Source: CAYYHA01 sp964471535
GTDB lineage: Bacteria > Myxococcota > Myxococcia > SLRQ01
Reading direction: 5' to 3'
Length of the DNA: 14,674 nucleotides
Assembly: GCA_964471535.1 (NCBI GenBank)
Contig: CAYYHA010000087.1
Location: 1-14,674 of the forward strand
In this document: piece by piece, positions 13,637 through 14,674 of the stretch
Position numbering within the stretch: the stretch's first letter is position 1
Layout: every line of letters begins with the position of its first letter
The notes under the pieces: generated by a model
Database searches by the model: none
The model's input: the letters and a program-made list of their open reading frames with translations, nothing else
Told to the model about the DNA's origin: nothing
Translations under genes and position numbers: made by a program

Positions 13637-14674
13637 ATGTCCATGCGTTCGAAGTGGATGCAGAGGGGGAGCCTGGTGCTCCTGTTGGCGTTGTGCTTGC
13701 CGTACCTGGCTCGGGCTGCCGAGGAGGTGGAAGCCACTGGAGAGGCTGCCATCGTGGACGGCGACGAGCCCGCTGCGAAGGAAAAGGCACGAAACGCAGC
13801 CCTTCGCCTGGCAGTGGAGATGGTCGCCGGGACCATCGTCTCCGGCATCTCCGAGTCCAAGGACTTCATCTCGATCCGGGACGAGGTGACCAGCCAGTCC
13901 ACCGGCTATGTGGAGGGCTTCCGGATCCTCGAGGAGAAGTGTCAGGACGGCGTGTGCACTTCGCGGATCAAGGCGAAGGTCGCGAAGGAGAGCCTTCGGC
14001 ACAAACTCGCAAAGCTCGGGCTCCTCTCCCAGAAGGCCGGGTACCCCCGCATCATTGTCCTCGTAGCCGAGGCTATGCCGGGCGGGGAGGCATTAGGTTG
14101 GTGGAACGGTGCTGCGGGGCGGACGCAGTTCTTCGAGAACGCGTTCATGGAATACATGAACAAGGTGCCGATTGCGGAGGGCAAGAAGAACGCAAACTGT
14201 CTCGATGCGAAGGTAGCGGCGGAAAAGGAGTCCTGCTGGGAGGATGCGCTTCCAGGCTGGCGCCTTCGGTTTGTCGACTACACCTCCCTTGCGGGCCATC
14301 CTGCTGTGAAGGCAGCAGCTGGTGAGCATGCTCTTTCTGACGAGCAGGCGCAGCGGATAGCGACTGCTGCGGACGCAGAGATCGCCATCGTCGGGACAGC
14401 ACTTGCCAATGGGTCGCCTAACCCGTGGGACAAGGGTAAGACGAAGATGCTCACTGCTTCGTACGCGCTCCGAGCGATCGACGCCCGCACGGGCGCTGTA
14501 CTCGCGTCGTCGAACGGCGCCCACAGTGGAGGGCAGGCGGCAGCTGGGCGAGAAAAGAATACAGCGGCGATTGCGCTGGGTCGAGCAGGACGGCGTGCCG
14601 CATTCGAGATGCGGGAACGCCTCGCTGACGCCCTGCAGAAGCGCATGAGCACGGGGAAGTTCCTCACGCTCGAG
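13637..14674 (+). CDS. Exported FlgT-like protein, C-terminus beyond the window
   Basis: 346 codons are open to the right edge with no stop, so the protein is cut. ATG 13643 may be the true start by ribosome-site spacing. The signal peptide has core GSLVLLLALCLPYLARA with cleavage ARA|A near residue 27. Residues about 28-118 look like FlgT_N/LPP20: an Ala-rich helix (AKEKARNAALRLAVEMVAG), then STGYVEGFRIL and a strand. Residues about 136 onward (YPRIIVLVAE, later ADAEIAIVGTAL) resemble the alpha/beta domain shared by FlgT_M, CsgG and TolB N-termini. Cysteine pairs CQDGVC and CLDAKVAAEKESC may form disulphides in the periplasm. FlgT is the H-ring protein of Vibrio flagella, but no flagellar gene is nearby, so a non-flagellar envelope role is more likely. 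It follows its shorter relative by 20 bases, probably in one operon. Confidence 0.78.
   Translation, partial: MSMRSKWMQRGSLVLLLALCLPYLARAAEEVEATGEAAIVDGDEPAAKEKARNAALRLAVEMVAGTIVSGISESKDFISIRDEVTSQSTGYVEGFRILEEKCQDGVCTSRIKAKVAKESLRHKLAKLGLLSQKAGYPRIIVLVAEAMPGGEALGWWNGAAGRTQFFENAFMEYMNKVPIAEGKKNANCLDAKVAAEKESCWEDALPGWRLRFVDYTSLAGHPAVKAAAGEHALSDEQAQRIATAADAEIAIVGTALANGSPNPWDKGKTKMLTASYALRAIDARTGAVLASSNGAHSGGQAAAGREKNTAAIALGRAGRRAAFEMRERLADALQKRMSTGKFLTLE

Overview
The window looks like chromosomal DNA of a GC-rich member of the Myxococcota (old Deltaproteobacteria). GC is high by eye (not computed) and third codon positions are strongly G/C. The gene content includes gliding-machinery homologues, an AgmX/PglI-type C-terminal domain, a receiver-DUF4388 protein, PilZ, and LPP20/FlgT-like periplasmic proteins. 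I cannot name a genus. No tRNA, rRNA, CRISPR array, insertion sequence or phage gene is visible.

Bases 1-6403 (+ strand) hold the most interesting block: a cut-off large TPR protein (GltD/AgmU-like), a TPR lipoprotein (GltE/AglT-like), an 89-residue exported protein (CglF/GltF-like), a one-pass FHA protein with an AgmX/PglI C-terminal domain (GltG-like), and, after a 518-base gap, a small outer-membrane barrel (CglE/GltH-like). As I recall it, this is the order of the Myxococcus xanthus gltD-E-F-G-H core, an envelope-spanning complex used for adventurous gliding and related to the Nfs spore-coat machinery. GltI and GltJ (AgmX) homologues do not follow; typA does.

Bases 6503-8437 (+) encode TypA/BipA, a ribosome-associated GTPase. 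Its 3' end overlaps by 13 bases the 3' end of a minus-strand pair: a YkgJ-type cysteine-cluster protein (10434-9823) followed with no gap by a receiver-DUF4388 response regulator (9822-8425).

Bases 10498-12572 (+) form a compact three-gene unit: a PilZ protein with intact c-di-GMP motifs, a lipoprotein with a thermolysin-type HELTH...E zinc site, and a translationally coupled small exported barrel-like protein.

Bases 12573-12806 are a non-coding stretch with a GC hairpin, a near-perfect CRP-type palindrome and a second small inverted repeat. They lead into two neighbouring exported proteins with an LPP20/FlgT_N-like domain (12807-13616 and 13637 to the right edge). The second continues into a FlgT/CsgG/TolB-like domain and is cut by the window end.

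Overall the window is dominated by envelope biology. All family assignments come from reading motifs and gene order; no database search was run.
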